Source: Sternotherus odoratus (lineage: Eukaryota > Chordata > Testudines > Kinosternidae). Taken from it: DNA of 64,000 nt. This document shows, piece by piece, positions 10,045 to 20,120 of the stretch. The stretch is from contig JAVMKO010000020.1 of assembly GCA_032164245.1 (NCBI GenBank), positions 13,110,706 through 13,174,705 on the forward strand. Reading direction: 5' to 3'. Under the pieces are notes generated by a model. The model saw nothing but the letters and a program-made list of their open reading frames with translations. It was not told the DNA's origin and did no database searches. The stretch's first letter is position 1, and each line of letters begins with the position of its first letter. The translations under genes were made by a program, and so were the position numbers.

Positions 10045-10538
10045 GCATTTTATTTGAAACTATGTTTTATACAGTATTTACTTGAGTTTGATCTGGGCAA
10101 GAAAGATCCAAATAATCTCTGTTTCATCTATCATAATCATAATGCAGCAATTATTTTAGATGGTGGGCGAGGAGATACAATCAATTTTGGAGTGCTCATG
10201 AAAACAAAGGAGTCACAGCATTCGCTAATTACTTGTGTAGTGCAGGCAGATGAAGCCTTCACATGGCTCTAACAAGACACCTCGGTCTTGATTTGCAGCT
10301 CAGATGCTAACCTTAATCTTAAACTAGAGCAGCCTCATCTATTCCAGTGCTGTGCTTCCAGGATATCACAATCCTGGTTCCCTTCCCCAATCTGAATCAT
10401 GATACACACCCTTGTTATGGCTCTGGGCATTCCAGTTATTAATTAACCTCACTTAAAAATGTACATCTTATTCCTGGGTATAAGTGAGGGCAGAAGAAAT
10501 CCCTCTGAATGGTACTATATAGTATGCATCTTCTAATT

Positions 10539-10869
10539 CAGGGGTTCGTAACCTTTGGTACGTGGCCCATCAGGGTAGTCCACTGGTGGGCCACGAGACG
10601 TTTTGTTTACATTGACCGTCCACAGGCATGGCCCCATGCAGCTCCCCGTGGTTTGCCATTCCTGGCCTACAGGAGCTGCGGGAAGCAGCGGGCCACAGGG
10701 ACTTGCTGGCTGCTGGTTCCCACAGCTTCCATAAGCCAGGAATGGCGAACCATGACCACTGGGAGCTGCGGGGGGCCGTGCCTGCGGATGGTCAATGTAA
10801 ACAAAATGTGTCATGGCCCACCAGCGGATTACCCTGATGGACTGCGTGCCAAAGGGTTGCCGACCTCTG
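10539..10869. mobile_element. Non-autonomous hAT-type transposon, 331 bp
   Basis: The ends caggggttcg and cgacctctg are imperfect terminal inverted repeats. Exact 8-bp target duplications ttctaatt flank it (10531-10538 and 10870-10877). The whole element is a long imperfect palindrome: 'ttgtttacattgaccgtcc' near the left end mirrors 'ggatggtcaatgtaaacaaa' near the right. It is GC-rich and appears intact, so it is younger than most repeats here. Confidence 0.92.
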
Positions 10870-11000
10870 TTCTAATTATTTTAAAGGATTTTTCAAGTGC
10901 AGTTCGACGTTGCAAAAAGATGCTATTCCCTAGCTATCCTGAGCAAAGGTCAAAGGAGCCCACAGAGTTGTTGGATTCACATGTTCTGGTGCTTTTCCAG

Positions 11001-11181
11001 GTATGCAATTGCTCGGCCCCCCAGTGATTTCAAGATGTTACCTACGGATATGCTGTTTTGCGTTGTCCCATTCAGCACTGCAGAAACTAGTGACCCCGCC
11101 GTTTTTGAGGAGGATCTTTCAGCAAGGAGGCATCAGACCCATATGGACAGCCCCATAAATCAGAATGAAGTGAGATTGTGA
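11001..11181 (+). CDS. KCNU1: KCNU1 last coding exon and stop
   Basis: After one base completing the split Arg codon, 59 codons run from YAIARPPSDFKMLPTDMLFC to a TGA stop at 11179-11181. The first part aligns with Slo1 [20 protein letters not shown], the final strands of RCK2. The remaining roughly 35 residues (from TAETSDPAV to NQNEVRL) form a hydrophilic tail without a recognisable domain. Mammalian Slo3 has a noticeably longer tail, so the protein looks C-terminally short by comparison. The acceptor is gcttttccag|G. The exon remains open and well conserved despite the defective upstream donor, arguing that any loss of function is recent or that the donor is still used. Confidence 0.92.
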
Positions 11182-11194
11182 TGTGTTCTTTGGA

Positions 11195-11200
11195 AATAAA
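11195..11200 (+). terminator. KCNU1: KCNU1 polyadenylation signal
   Basis: A canonical AATAAA hexamer lies 13 bases after the stop codon, and a T-rich tract (about 11238-11253) follows at a distance suited to a downstream element. Cleavage near 11215-11225 would give an unusually short 3' UTR of a few tens of bases. Confidence 0.7.
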
Positions 11201-11215
11201 AAAGAATGTATTGGT

Positions 11216-12045
11216 TACTAAGACCCTACAAGGAGCTTTCTTGGTCATTTTTTCCTAGAGATGTAGCAGGCAGTTTGAAATGCTTAAACAGTGACGTGAG
11301 CACTGTGTAGCCACTCGGGCTGGGATTTTCAAAAGTGCCTGCACAAGTTAACCTTTGACCCCTGACCTGAACTCAGATGATCAGGTAAATAATCATTTGT
11401 ATCTCAGCAAGCATCTTACATCTTTCTAAATTAACACCAATGAAACTAAAGTTCTCGTGAAAAGTAGGAGTAACCAAACAAATGTAAGGATTATTTTCAA
11501 ATAGGCTTTGCAGTAGACCTGGGGCACGATACTTAGCTTGGGGCTTAGTAGTCGTAACTGTTAGCATGAGACCACATGAGGCCTAATGTGAGTTAGCATA
11601 TGTAAGTAAGTTTGGGTTAGAAGATTTAGCAATATGTATCCTGTGATAGACTGTTAGGCAGCAAAGGCTGTATTTAGCCAGACTTCCTTGATGTCATTGA
11701 ACAGAGAACCATCTACCTGAGAAAATCCTTACAACAATAGTGGAAATACCCAAAATAGATGGCCCAAGACTTATATGATCTCAGAAGTAGGTGGGTGTAA
11801 GGAATAGGTGCGTAAAGGGATATTGAACCTGAGCCTTGCAAAAATTCAGGATGGCAGGATGGTGTCAACCTTAGTGCTTTTCTCTCCTTAAGGGGAACCC
11901 ACAGCCCCATGGATTCATGAGTCTACAAGATGTGGAGTCTGCTGCTGTTCATGTTTTTCTAATTCTGTGATTTTGCTAATGATCATGGTATTAATAAAAA
12001 TTAATTAAATTTCTATGTGTCTCACCAATCCTCTTCTTCCCAATT
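11216..12045. other. Post-KCNU1 sequence, little recognisable
   Basis: Apart from a short 'gggattttcaaaagtgcctg' repeat motif (11321-11340) I see no gene, intact transposon or clear regulatory signature. Confidence 0.5.
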
Positions 12046-12192
12046 CAGTGGTTCTCAACTGTGGTCCACTGCTGGCCTGGTTTGTTTACCTGCCACCTCC
12101 GCAGATTCGGCCAATCACGGCTCCCACTGTCCGCGGTTCGCCACTCCAGGCCAATGGGGGCTGCCGGAAGCGGCGAGGGCAGATGGATGTGC
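12046..12192 (+). mobile_element. Truncated hAT-type element
   Basis: The left end cagtggttctcaactgtgg is a Charlie-like terminal repeat, followed by a GC-rich interior ('ggccaatcacggctcccact', 'gccactccaggccaatggggg') related to the palindromic interior of the 10539-10869 element. No matching right end follows, so it is 3'-truncated. Confidence 0.7.
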
Positions 12193-12419
12193 TGTTTGCT
12201 TTTGATTTGCTTTTTGGGTGAGATGGATTTTGAAAATTAAATTGTTATTGACATTTCAAGATGTTGACTAGCTCAAATGCTAACACCACACCCGGGGAGA
12301 GGAGGCGCATGATGATATCTTTTCTCTAATAGGAGAGCATAAGAACATAATAGAGAGAAGATACCTGAATCTCTGCTGAGCAATGCATGGAACAGGCATA
12401 ATTAACTACTCTTGGGAGA

Positions 12420-12850
12420 TTAGTGTCTCTTTACCATGTTGAGGGAGAAAGGACTTCACAGTTAACTGAAGATATTGCTATGAAATATAAAAACTCAAAA
12501 GGAACCTGTGGCATAAATTAGGCTCTGTCCTTACATTACAAAGTCAGCCGAGGGAAGGAGAAAGGGTGTTGTTTTTTTTCCCCCTCTTCCCTTAACGCTA
12601 ATTGGGTTTGAAAGACTGCAGCTTGAGTCCAGCTACCGCATGCCGAGAAAAAAGGAACCCGAACAGCTGAAGCAGAGTTCAGACTAAACTAACTGCAAGC
12701 TCTCCAGGGACATCACAAGGTAAACCTGATAGTCTCTGTCATTTACAATCATTATCAGGCAGCCGACTCTCTGTAATTTTACTAGGGAGCCAATTAATGG
12801 ATCCCTGAAGCTCAGGAAGAAAGTCTTAGTCCTTTTTCTACTTTAAAGGG
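12420..12850. other. Repeat-poor block, candidate conserved non-coding element
   Basis: The block has no recognisable repeat and contains 'acagttaactgaagatattgc', broken up by AT-rich stretches, and 'gagccaattaatggatccc'. Conservation cannot be judged from one genome. Confidence 0.2.
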
Positions 12851-12957
12851 GGGGGGAGGGTTGAATTAAATAAAGGAGCATGCTAGCTCTCTCTGGCCTA
12901 TGCAATGGACACACCCAAGCTTACACTGTTATTGAGAGGAAGGCTAAGGAACTGAAC

Positions 12958-13070
12958 TGAACAAGATATATTAGGATTGGAAAAAGTACAGAGAAGGGCA
13001 ACAAAAATGATTATAGAGGGATGGAACAGCTTCCATGTGAAGCGAGAGATTAAACAAATTCAGTGAAAAA
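12958..13070 (+). mobile_element. CR1 LINE fragment
   Basis: The fragment 'ttaggattggaaaaagtaca', then 'gagaagggcaacaaaaatgat' (split here) and 'ggaacagcttccatgtgaag' corresponds to the region just past the CR1 reverse transcriptase. It is short and diverged. Confidence 0.7.
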
Positions 13071-13177
13071 TCCCTCTCAGACGGAGAGATGGGTAAGAAA
13101 AACAGCTGTACGCATGCATACACAAATCCCATGAGATTGCACTAATTACTGTGTAAGTGGCAGACTCTGAGGTGGAG

Positions 13178-13198
13178 TCTCACCTGCGGCAGGTGAGA
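13178..13198. promoter_or_regulatory. Perfect dyad with two E-boxes
   Basis: tctcacctgc and gcaggtgaga form 10-bp inverted arms around a single G. Each arm contains the E-box CACCTG/CAGGTG (ZEB/SNAI or bHLH type). Function is unproven. Confidence 0.4.
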
Positions 13199-13330
13199 AT
13201 AAGGTGCTGACAGAAATTAAATGTAAAAGGTTATTTGAAAAGGTACATGACTGTAACAGATCTAATCTCTGGGAGGGGGGATGGAGATTAACAGGCAAAC
13301 CTAGATGATCTGTCCTTCAGTGATTACAGC

Positions 13331-13369
13331 TCAGTGATTCCACAACACACACTGTTGTGGAATCACTGA
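13331..13369. repeat. Perfect 17-bp hairpin at the 5' edge of the PLE copy
   Basis: tcagtgattccacaaca (13331-13347) and its exact reverse complement (13353-13369) are separated by a 5-base loop, cacac. The right arm runs straight into Penelope-like coding remains. Confidence 0.8.
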
Positions 13370-14478
13370 TCTGGCATACAACACGATCCATTGTCTACAG
13401 CCAAGCACTGAGGTACAATCGTATTTGCTCCAACCCCTCAGACAGAGACCAACACCTACAAGATCTTCACCAAGCTTTCTCAAAACAACAATACCCGCAC
13501 AAGGAAATAAGGACACAGATCAACAGAGCCAGACGTGTACCCAGAAGCCTGCTGCTGCAAGACAAGCCCAAGAAAGAAAACAACAGAACACCACTGGCCA
13601 TCACCTACAGTCCTCAGTTAAAACCTATCCAACGCATCATCAGTGACCTACAACCCATCCTGGACAATAATCCCTCACTTTGAAAGGCCTTGGGAGGCAG
13701 GCCAGTCCTGGCCCACAGACAACACGCCAACCTTAAGCAGATTCTCACCAGCAACAGCACACCGCACCATAATAACTCCAACTCAGGAACCAATCCATGC
13801 AACAAACCTCAATGCCAGCTCTGTCCACATATCTACACCAGCAACACCATCACAGGACCTAACCAGATCAGCCACACCATCACTGGTTCATTCACCTGAA
13901 CATCTACCAATGTAATATATGCCATTATATGCCACCAATGTCCCTCTGCTATGTACATCGGCCAAACTGGCCAGTCCCTACGAAAAAGGATAAATGGACA
14001 CAAATCAGATATCAGGAATGGCAATATACAAAAACCTGTAGGAGAACACTTCAACCTGCCTGGACACACAATTACAGATTGAAAAGTCACCATATTGCAG
14101 CAAAAAAACTTCAAGACCAAACTGCAAAGAGAAACTGCAGAGCTGCAATTCATTTGCAAATTTGATACAATCAATCTGGGATTGAACAAAGATTTTGAAT
14201 GGCTTGCTAATTACAAAAGCAGCTTCTCCTCTCTCAAAGTTCACACCTCCAGTTCAGTTGCTAGGAATACCTCACCCTCCCTGATTTGAGATAACTAGCT
14301 GGTTCAGCCTGATTGGACTAACCTTGTTATCTCCCACCTGGTTCTTGCCTACTTATTTATATCTGCCCCTGAACACTTCCACTGCATGCATCCGGCAAAA
14401 TGGGTATTAACCCACAAAAGCTTATGCTTTAATACTTTAGTTAGTCTTTGAGGTGCCACAGGACTATTTGTTACTTCT
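13354..14478 (+). mobile_element. Penelope-like element (PLE), 5'-truncated, with GIY-YIG endonuclease
   Basis: One reading frame (phase of 13357) runs for about 930 bp without a frameshift to a stop at 14287-14289. It is interrupted by three in-frame TGA codons (13681, 13897, 14080). The first part (VYSQALRYNRICSNPSDRD, later SPQLKPIQRIISDLQPIL) matches the C-terminal end of PLE reverse transcriptase. The middle has a cysteine-containing linker (NPCNKPQCQLC). The last part, about 13920-14230, is a GIY-YIG endonuclease with AMYIGQTGQSLRKRINGHK and later GEHFNLPGH. A 3' UTR ends with 'tttgaggtgccacaggacta', as in PLE termini elsewhere in the window. The possible flanking duplication aacacacact (13344-13353, 14479-14488) is low in complexity. 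The copy is dead. The RT N-terminal and catalytic parts are missing. Confidence 0.9.
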
Positions 14479-16314
14479 AACACACACTGGAAATTTCCAT
14501 CACTGCATTCAGCCAAGCTGGTTGCTGCAACTTGCGTCACTTGGCGGGGGCTTTTTCACACCTCTGAGCAATGAAAGTTATATCAATTTAAGCAGTAGAG
14601 TAGGCCTGCTTCAACTCTAAGGCAGAGAAGACATAGGGAGTGGACTGAACAGTCTTGAGAGAGCCCACAAAACAACTTTGATTGGGGAGCATTCTTGAGC
14701 AGGACTTTGCATTGTCTTTGTAAGTCAAACCCTAGGAAGGGGAAGGAGAGGCAGTAAATTCTGACTACATGGAGCCTGTGGACTCCTCAAACACAAATCT
14801 CGCTTCTAACCACCTACACCATTGTTTGTCTGGATCCATTTTCAGTCTTAGCAGCAGATTCCTCACCAACTCCAGACACATATGAGGAGTGGACGTACCA
14901 TTGTTTTTTCATTCATTATTGTTCTATTGCTTAAAAAGAAAAAAAAGCCATTCACACAGGTAACTTATTTGCTTCTCTAACAGGCTCCTGCACATTGAGA
15001 AGAGATTTTAACCAAGAGAAATCTGAAGAACATCAAAGTCTGCTCATTCAGAGGTTCCCCACGTTCAGCCCCTCTCAAGACATGTGAGAAATCTAGATTT
15101 TTTTCTTGCCCGCAGAATTGCAACCTTCCCTTTGTCCCAGATCATCAGCCTTCCCTAGGATGGATGCATAAACATCGGAGGGGCTTTTTCATTAGTGCAC
15201 TATCTATTGTTCTCACAGCTCTGTTTTATCCAGCTGCAAGACACATTAAACATTCCTGGCCCAATTTACCATGGGGTTATATTACATGGTGCAAAACTGG
15301 AATAACCCCAGGGTGAATCAGCCCCTTTTTTCTAGCTAAAAGAGAAGCCTGAAGCAATTTTTTTGTTTATTTGTTTGATGATGTACTTTGCCTCCAAGTG
15401 CTTCTTAGGTGTGTGGGACTGTCAGTCACATTCCAGGGACTGTCAATCATCAGCATGGCTGATGACAGGTGACAGATGCCCTATTTTCATACCTTCATAA
15501 GATTTTTGGAAGATAAAGAGGTGATATGGGAAGTGGAGAAGGAATAAAGCCATCTCAAGTGTGGGAGCTTTCCCTCTGGTGTATTTCCACCCGCCTTACC
15601 TGACAGCCTCTACTTCTTATCCTTGGTAGGGTTCTTTTTCAGGAGGGGGGGACCGGGTGGTTTTCCCATTGCTGACACCAGCTTGTTGTTTGCTTGTCAC
15701 CTATGTGCAAATGTGTATTTGCTTTGCAGGAGAGAAAGGGTGGGGGGATTCTAAGAAAGGTAAAAGCGTTAATGGGTCAAGGCCTCCTTTGCATAAGTCT
15801 ATTATCACCCGGAAGATTCTGCAATAATCATGTTAGGCATGTGCTGTGGAGCATCAAAGTGACTTGTCTTACCTTACTTTTGATGTTAGACAGGTTTAAA
15901 TGCTTTGTACGGATGAGGCGTCTCAGACAACTGATCAAGACGCCATGGTGTGCTCAAGCAAAGCAGAGGATTTTTTTTAATGTCAACAATGCTGCATTAT
16001 TCCAGTGAGAAATAATCTCTGTTGTCACAAAGCTGCGAGAAGCAAAGGTGCGAGAGAGGATCTCTGTGTGTGTGCAAGTGTGCTCTGAAGCTGTTAACTT
16101 TGAATCTTCAGCTACAGGATCTTCTAACGCATTTGATTGGGTTTCTATTCATTTTATGTTTTTTTTAATGTGGTTTAGAGCCACTGACAAAAGTCTGGTG
16201 GGTAAATTCCATAAGTCAGGCCCAGGACAGACAATAGATGTCCAATCTCCCCATCCCACCGACTTTGCCCTGCTGATCTGCCTCTGTCCCAAGCTGCATA
16301 GGTCACCTCTGTGA
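14479..16314. other. Intergenic, mostly featureless
   Basis: The only repeat seen is a palindromic copy at about 15255-15325 ('tgcaaaactggaataacccc', 'agggtgaatcagcccc'). No coding exon with credible splice sites and protein similarity was recognised. Confidence 0.5.
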
Positions 16315-16319
16315 GTGAA

Positions 16320-16545
16320 AGACAGCTTGTTACTGTAGCACCTAAAGGTCGCCAAAGAGATCGGAAGCCCATAGTGCCGGGGGCTGTGCACGTACATAGC
16401 GAGAGGAAGTCCCAGCAAAGCTGACAATCTAAATAGACAAGACAGTGGGGGAGGTTGTGACTTGCCAAGGCTGCCCAAGAGACCTCACCGCTCCCAATGC
16501 CCAATCTAGTGCGCTATCCACTGGGCCGCGCTGCCTCTCCCCGAC
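16320..16545 (-). mobile_element. MIR-like SINE, antisense
   Basis: Read on the minus strand, the tRNA-derived head (reverse of 'gcgctatccactgggcc') is followed by the core ('gtgacttgccaagg') and the 'aatctaaatagacaagaca' and 'gctgtgcacgtacatag' tail. It looks nearly full length. Confidence 0.8.
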
Positions 16546-16819
16546 TCAATTCTCAGCCTCTGAGCTATGTGGGGTCGCCTAATAATTCATTCCACCCCAG
16601 AGACTGAGTAGGGGCTATTCAAGTCCTCAGCCCCTGAGGGAGTAGGGCCTGCCTCGTTCCTCTCCCCAGGCACATGTTTATAATGTCCCTCTGGTGGAGC
16701 ACGCCCAGGGCTAAGAGTGCCATGCTGAAAGTAATGACATTTTCAGAGCTGGCTGGCTGGCAGTGAGAGCACATTAATAAAATTACAGGTAGCAATTTGC
16801 ACACACGATGTCAAACCAA

Positions 16820-16990
16820 TTTACAGAGGGGTGAGCATCACTGCCCTCTTCTTACAGAGGGTGGAGTTGAGACACAGCGAGGAAGTGATTTCCCTAAGAG
16901 CTCCGAGCAGGTCAGTGGCAGGGCCAGGGATAGAAAGCGGGTCATCTGTCTCCCCAATGCATATATCCTGCCCACTGGGCCAAACTCCAG
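16820..16990 (-). mobile_element. MIR-like SINE, antisense
   Basis: The motifs 'cttacagagggtggagttga', 'gaagtgatttccctaag' and 'gtcagtggcagggccaggga', then 'gcccactgggccaa', give the reverse MIR core and head. Confidence 0.75.
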
Positions 16991-17095
16991 TATGATCAAC
17001 AGAGAGATCTCAGGATGGTAGGTGAGGAATTGGCATCTGTGGGCAGGCAACTGGGCCTCTGTGCCTATAAACTCCCCATGCGTGCACTCGGTCCT

Positions 17096-17300
17096 GCATA
17101 GACACTTCTCCAGACACTCACATCCACCCAGACACCCATTCATACCTATACACACAGAAATGTGTACACCCTGTACACACTGCCCCTATCTGGAGACATC
17201 ATGCACACACACAGCTATGTGGAGACCCTACACACCCCTACTCTCACAGCCCATGCTTGTGAAGACACATATGCACACGCATACACACAGGCAGCTAGCT
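17096..17300. repeat. Imperfect CA-rich tract
   Basis: Multiple short runs of cacac, cacaca and acacac are interspersed with unique bases. This is a decayed dinucleotide repeat, open in several frames only because of its low complexity. Confidence 0.6.
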
Positions 17301-17840
17301 CTGTGTTTTTTCAGCCTGTAACTTGTTCGCCAGCCCCACTCTGCCTCTTCCCCCTTCCCCATCACCTATAATCCAGCACACGCAGGAGGGAGGTTGTCAT
17401 TGCTGTGCCCTGTGTTGGGTCTTACAGTGCAGCATGTGGAAGGTGCTGACTGACAGATATTTGATGAGAATCCCAGATTCCATTAATGTGGGATGAAGCC
17501 AGCTGGGTACTGACTAAAGAAGAGGTGGCTGCTAACACTGAGTTTCATTATTGTCCCAGTGAGAGCCCCTGTGGAGACAAGCTACTTCACAAGGGGCCTG
17601 AAGAACCATTTTCTGATTCAAGCAGGCTTCTTCTCACCCCTCTGGGAGCACTTGGATGGCAGTGGTATGTGGCAGTGGGAGCAGCACCTCTGAGCACACA
17701 CGACCACTCACCCAGAGTACACGTCCCACCTGAGAGCTGCAGAAATGTTCATCTCCTCAGCTGAATTCCAAATAACAGACACCAGAGCCAGACCAGAGCA
17801 GCATGAAGTCTCTCTCCTGTAATGAATTATTGACTGTGAA

Positions 17841-17851
17841 CCCCCCCCCCC
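17841..17851 (+). repeat. C11 homopolymer
   Basis: Eleven consecutive C follow 'tgactgtgaa'. Confidence 0.9.
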
Positions 17852-18127
17852 AGACATTACCTGCTCCACTGCAGGGCTCTGCACTGCTGCTTCCCTCCAT
17901 CCATTCTTGCCATTCTCCAATCCACTAGGGAGAGGGGGCTATTCATTGCTGCTCCTATCCATCAACCTCAACCACTGTCTGCCCTGTGGTGGGAGAAGGC
18001 CTCTGCTGTCCCACTGCTACCCAGCACACACCCCACTGGCCTGGGGGGTGGGTTCATGAGTGGCGGAAATGGGAAACTAAGGACGTAGCTGCTGCTGTTT
18101 TGCCTGAAAGGTATCTCTGCAATTTCC

Positions 18128-18147
18128 GGGGGGGGGGGGGGGGGGGG
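18128..18147 (+). repeat. G20 homopolymer
   Basis: Twenty consecutive G follow 'aatttcc'. This is the longest of seven G or C runs of 12 or more bases. It can form G-quadruplex structure; its length may be unreliable in an assembly. Confidence 0.9.
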
Positions 18148-18234
18148 TTGACTCTACGTTAAAAGTTACAAAAAACCTTTAATAGAATCTTGGATTTTTT
18201 TCCTGCCTCTCCATTTTTTTCCCCTGGCTTTATT

Positions 18235-18455
18235 TGACACAGGTGAAAAGTGATGGAGTTGAACTCTACTCCTTATCCCTCACCGCACAACTGTTGATGG
18301 AACAGACTGGCCTGGTAAATGCCTTCACTGGAGGTTTTCAAAAGGAGGCTGGAGAGTTATTTGTCTTGGATGGTTTAGACACAAGAAATCCTGCATTGTG
18401 GTAGGGGGTTAGACTAGATGACCCTTGCAATCCCTTCTAACCCTATAATCTATAA
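18235..18455 (+). mobile_element. CR1 LINE 3' end
   Basis: Motifs in order: 'ctggaggttttcaaaaggag' (last codons and 3' UTR), 'ttgtcttggatggtttagac', 'cctgcattgtggtagggggt' and 'tagactagatgacccttgca', ending in 'accctataatctat'. It is 5'-truncated. Confidence 0.88.
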
Positions 18456-18534
18456 CTGAGCCTCATCTGTAACCAGCGGTAGGAGAGAGAGGGGCGTTCA
18501 GTCTCAGTTCAAGCCCTGATCTCTCTCTGGGGCT

Positions 18535-18700
18535 GCCAATGGCAGCACTCTTTGATGCTGACATATTTCCACTTAATTACATTAAAAATGAATGTCTGAT
18601 TAGCACTGATAACGGACTTGCAAGTTGGGCCAGTCTGAGACACAGACAAGGCTGCTCCTTGCCCCAGACAGCTCGCCGTCTGGGTGGCAGATACAGAACA
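18535..18700. other. Candidate conserved non-coding element
   Basis: The AT-rich, repeat-free block has 'ttaattacattaaaaatgaa' and 'ctgattagcactgataacgg' motifs of homeodomain and GATA type. Evidence is compositional only. Confidence 0.25.
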
Positions 18701-19072
18701 ATCCAAGATGAACCATCAGACCCAGAAGAAAAGCCCCCTGTTTTTATTTCTCAGGCACTGGCATTTTTTCGTTTTTGTTTATGTCCTGTCCTTCCTTTAA
18801 CAGACTGGCACTACTGGAGGCTTCTGAAAGAAAGTTCTACCATGATTCAGTCCTGTTACAGTTTGGGAACTTAATCTCTATTGACTCTGAGCATTTCCCT
18901 CCTTCCCCAGCCAAGTCCCTTTGCCAAGAGCCCCGGGTATGCTACTGTTGAAGTTTGTTTTTATGCAAGGGCAGTGGGTAGAAACAGATGCTGGCTGGTG
19001 TCTGTAAATCCATCCTGACTTTTAAAACACACGCTGACATGAAAGTCTCGCCCCCTCCCCATCCCACGTACA

Positions 19073-19400
19073 TAAGGACTTAAACTAAGTGATTGGGCAA
19101 CGAAATGGCAAATGAAATGTAATGTAGATAAATCTAAAGTAATGCACATTGGGAAAAATAACCCCAACTATACATACAATACAATGGGGGCTAATTTAGC
19201 TACAACTAATCAGGAATAAGATCTTGGAGTCATTGTGGATAGTTCTCGGAAGACGTCCACACAGTGTGCAGCGGCAGTCAAAAAAGCAAACAAGGTGTTA
19301 GGAATCATTAAAAAGGGGATAGAGAATAAGACGGAGAATATCTTATTGCCCTTATATAAATCCATCATACATTTTGAATACTGTGTACAGATGTAGTCAG
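19073..19400 (+). mobile_element. CR1 LINE fragment, reverse transcriptase C-terminal part
   Basis: The translation contains LSDWATKWQMKCNVDKSKVM, then HIGKNNPNYTYN, DLGVIVDSSRKT and CAAAVKKANKVLGIIKKGIE, ending LLPLYKSIIHFEYC. This is the conserved end of CR1 ORF2. One in-frame stop interrupts it (after TTNQE). Both ends are truncated. Confidence 0.92.
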
Positions 19401-19439
19401 CTATTTTCAGAAATAGCTACATAAAGTTTGGAACAAGTT

Positions 19440-19755
19440 ATTTAATAGTGACTAATAATTTTGGGTGCCTCCATTTTTTGTTACTGAACACCCACCCTCT
19501 GAAAGTCAGGCCCCTTTAAGGTGTCTCAAATTGGGTATCCAAAACCCCTAGTCCTTTTGGAAAATCTTGGCCGAAGGCTCATATTTATATGCCAGAATAA
19601 GTGGCCTGATTTTCAGAAACACTGAGCAGTCAGCAGTTCCCATTAGAACAGGAGCTGCTGGTGGCCCAGCGTTTCTAAAAATCAGGACACTTTTATAGCA
19701 GCCTAAATACGGATTTAGAGGCTTACGTTCACACACCCATTTTTGAAAATCTTGG
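19440..19755. repeat. Interspersed repeat, 'gattttcagaggtgctgag' family, inverted pair
   Basis: 'tctgaaagtcaggccccttt' and 'tctcaaattgggtatccaaa' occur in the first half; 'ggcctgattttcagaaacac' and 'tttttgaaaatcttggtcta' in the second. The two halves read as inverted versions of the same family. Confidence 0.5.
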
Positions 19756-19899
19756 TCTAGCCTTACACCAATATTTCACAACCAGAAACACACACACTGT
19801 CATGCAGACGGGCACACACCAAAAAGAACCTGCAGCCCCTTATGTTAAACTAATACATCAATCGTATTTCCTGAGCTGCCAGCTGTCATGTAACGGCTT

Positions 19900-20120
19900 A
19901 AAGACCTCAACAGCCCTCCGGCACTTAAAGAAAAAAAATCATCTAATTAATCACAGGTGAAATGGTTTGGACCTACTCCAAAAGCCCCTGAATCTACTGC
20001 CAAGCTTTGATGCTAATTTTCTTTCCAAGTAACGCCCTAAAGAAATTTACGATTAGGTAATTAAAGTGATGAATAAAGAGATACTTAGAGAAGGAGTGAA
20101 AAGAAAAAGAACCCCAACAA
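19900..20120. other. Candidate conserved non-coding element
   Basis: Repeat-free sequence with 'atctaattaatcacaggtga', 'caagctttgatgctaatttt' and 'ttaggtaattaaagtgatga'. Clustered TAATTA cores plus a TCF/LEF-like CTTTGATG are enhancer-like, but this is inference. Confidence 0.28.

Larger units (their letters stand above)
10039..11000 (+). other. KCNU1: Last KCNU1 intron, carrying a hAT insertion
   Basis: This 962-bp intron has a non-canonical donor (GGGAGT) and a normal acceptor (gcttttccag). A 331-bp hAT element occupies its centre. If the intron is retained, translation stops at 10055-10057. Confidence 0.75.

Noticed and set aside
10509..11027. 172-codon open frame on the + strand
   Set aside because: Most of it lies in the GC-rich hAT element, and its end reads the last KCNU1 exon in the wrong frame.
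1532..11181. KCNMA1 (Slo1) as the identity of the channel
   Set aside because: The calcium-bowl aspartate run is missing, and sequence such as DLFGILCFGLYRL and ARPPSDFKMLPTD fits Slo3 better.
13833..14244. Minus-strand open frames across the PLE
   Set aside because: They are shadows of the plus-strand GIY-YIG coding remains.
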